A DNA stretch of 14,443 nt from CAVVVS01 sp963751355 (lineage in GTDB: Bacteria > Bacteroidota > Ignavibacteria > Ignavibacteriales > Ignavibacteriaceae), in the NCBI GenBank assembly GCA_963751355.1, contig CAVVVS010000076.1, positions 1 through 14,443 on the forward strand. Direction: 5' to 3'. The position numbers and the translations under genes are program-made. Shown here one piece after another: positions 13,648 through 14,443 of this stretch. The stretch's first letter is position 1. Each line of letters opens with the position of its first letter. A model generated the notes under the pieces. The model searched no databases. It had not been told where the DNA came from and was given only the letters and a program-made list of their open reading frames with translations.

Positions 13648-14443
13648 TTAGACGTTAATATCAGCCGGTTCCAAATTCGGAACAATTAAATGCATTATTA
13701 ATAATGCTAATAGATATGCAAATCCGCATATGATAAATAATATCAAATAGCTTCCGGTTAGTTGAAGGATAAAACCGGCAGCTGTAGCAATAAGCATTCC
13801 GCCGATAGAACCGGCCATACCGCCGAGACCGACAACAGAGGCAACTGCTTTTTTAGGAAACATATCCGATGCTGTTGTAAAGATATTTGCTGACCAGCCT
13901 TGATGTGAAGCTGCCGCAACGCCAATCAATAAAACTGCCCACCATTCGGTAACAACCGAGGCAAAGATAATAGGAACGATTAAAATGGCGCAAATAAGCA
14001 TTACCATTTTTCTTCCTTTGTTAACGCTCCATCCTTTTTTGATAAAGTAACCTGAAAGCCATCCGCCGCCTATACTGCCGACACTTGTCATCATATAGAT
14101 TGCGATTAAAGGCGGTCCTAAATGTGCAAGATCTAAACCGTATCTATCGTACAAAAATTTAGGCAGCCAGTATAAATAAAACCACCAGATTGGATCGGTT
14201 AAAAACTTACCTATAATAAATGCCCATGTTTGTTTGTATTTGAGTAGTCTTAACCAGGGTATTTTTATTGATTTTTCTTTTTCTTCCTGATCACTATTAA
14301 TATAAGCGAGCTCTTCTTTGGTAACTTTTTTGTGCTTCGACGGAATTTCATAAATCCATATCCAGAGCACAATCCAAATCACTCCTAACAAACCGGTAAA
14401 GATGAAAGCCTCTTGCCAACCCCACGTCAAGGTAATCCAGGGA
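13648..14443 (-). CDS. MFS hexuronate-type transporter (ACS family), 5' end beyond the window
   Basis: This is the C-terminal two thirds of an inner-membrane proton symporter of the anion:cation symporter branch (ExuT/GudP/DgoT type). The frame stays open to the right edge and reads PWIT directly before LTWGWQEAFIFTG, so the gene continues outside. The TTG at 14430 is internal, not a start. About seven hydrophobic helices are visible. They are split by a cytoplasmic loop with KVTKEELAYI, typical of this branch, and followed by WWFYLYWLPKFL and HQGWSANIFTTASDMFPKKA, both close to ExuT-like signatures. It heads the uronate genes, so galacturonate, glucuronate or a related uronate is the likely substrate. 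Which of them cannot be told from the sequence. Confidence 0.9.
   Translation of the reverse strand, partial: PWITLTWGWQEAFIFTGLLGVIWIVLWIWIYEIPSKHKKVTKEELAYINSDQEEKEKSIKIPWLRLLKYKQTWAFIIGKFLTDPIWWFYLYWLPKFLYDRYGLDLAHLGPPLIAIYMMTSVGSIGGGWLSGYFIKKGWSVNKGRKMVMLICAILIVPIIFASVVTEWWAVLLIGVAAASHQGWSANIFTTASDMFPKKAVASVVGLGGMAGSIGGMLIATAAGFILQLTGSYLILFIICGFAYLLALLIMHLIVPNLEPADINV

Noticed and set aside
14428..14430. TTG at 14430 as start of the transporter
   Set aside because: The frame continues upstream as PWIT to the window edge in a conserved part of the fold, so the gene is cut by the window.
1..14443. CRISPR arrays, tRNA or rRNA genes, insertion sequences
   Set aside because: I saw no regularly spaced repeats, no cloverleaf or rRNA-like stretches, and no transposase or recombinase reading frame.

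Overview
The window is AT-rich DNA in which every recognisable gene except one partial gene at the left edge lies on the minus strand. It carries a pectin/uronate catabolism locus. Protein family content, low GC, mixed Shine-Dalgarno use and one TAnnTTTG-like promoter element suggest a member of the Bacteroidota/Ignavibacteriota (FCB) group. That placement is inference; there is no marker gene in the window.

Right part (about 6185-14443, read right to left): a partial ACS-family MFS transporter of the hexuronate (ExuT) type, KduI (isomerase), KduD (2-deoxy-D-gluconate/ketouronate dehydrogenase), a LacI-family repressor, UxaA (altronate dehydratase), UxaB (tagaturonate reductase) and Eda (KDPG aldolase). 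KdgK (KDG kinase) follows at 5091-6125. Two routes meet at 2-keto-3-deoxygluconate (KDG): unsaturated uronates from pectate lyases through KduI and KduD, and galacturonate through tagaturonate (UxaB) and altronate (UxaA). KdgK and Eda then yield pyruvate and glyceraldehyde 3-phosphate. Uronate isomerase (UxaC) and any pectate lyase are not in the window. Catalytic residues are intact in all these enzymes. Genes are separated by 59-567 bp, often with inverted repeats, so this is a loosely packed co-directional cluster rather than a tight operon.

Middle (3276-5090): a secreted CE8 pectinesterase with a C-terminal Ig-like region and a divergent active site. Upstream of it lies a 36-codon leftover of an SGNH/GDSL hydrolase, and a large hairpin that may terminate kdgK transcription.

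Left part (1-2976): a two-component system made of a soluble PAS histidine kinase, split by a single-base frameshift, and a sigma-54-activating NtrC-family response regulator. At the extreme left is the C-terminal end of an unrelated plus-strand gene, also apparently frameshifted, whose stop overlaps convergently with the regulator stop. Two frameshifts at A runs within 2.6 kb point to homopolymer sequencing error or to gene decay.

I see no mobile element, CRISPR array, tRNA or rRNA. The system itself is a known type. The less ordinary points are the altered pectinesterase active site, the esterase remnant, the frameshifts and two AACGTT palindromes in front of lacI and uxaA.
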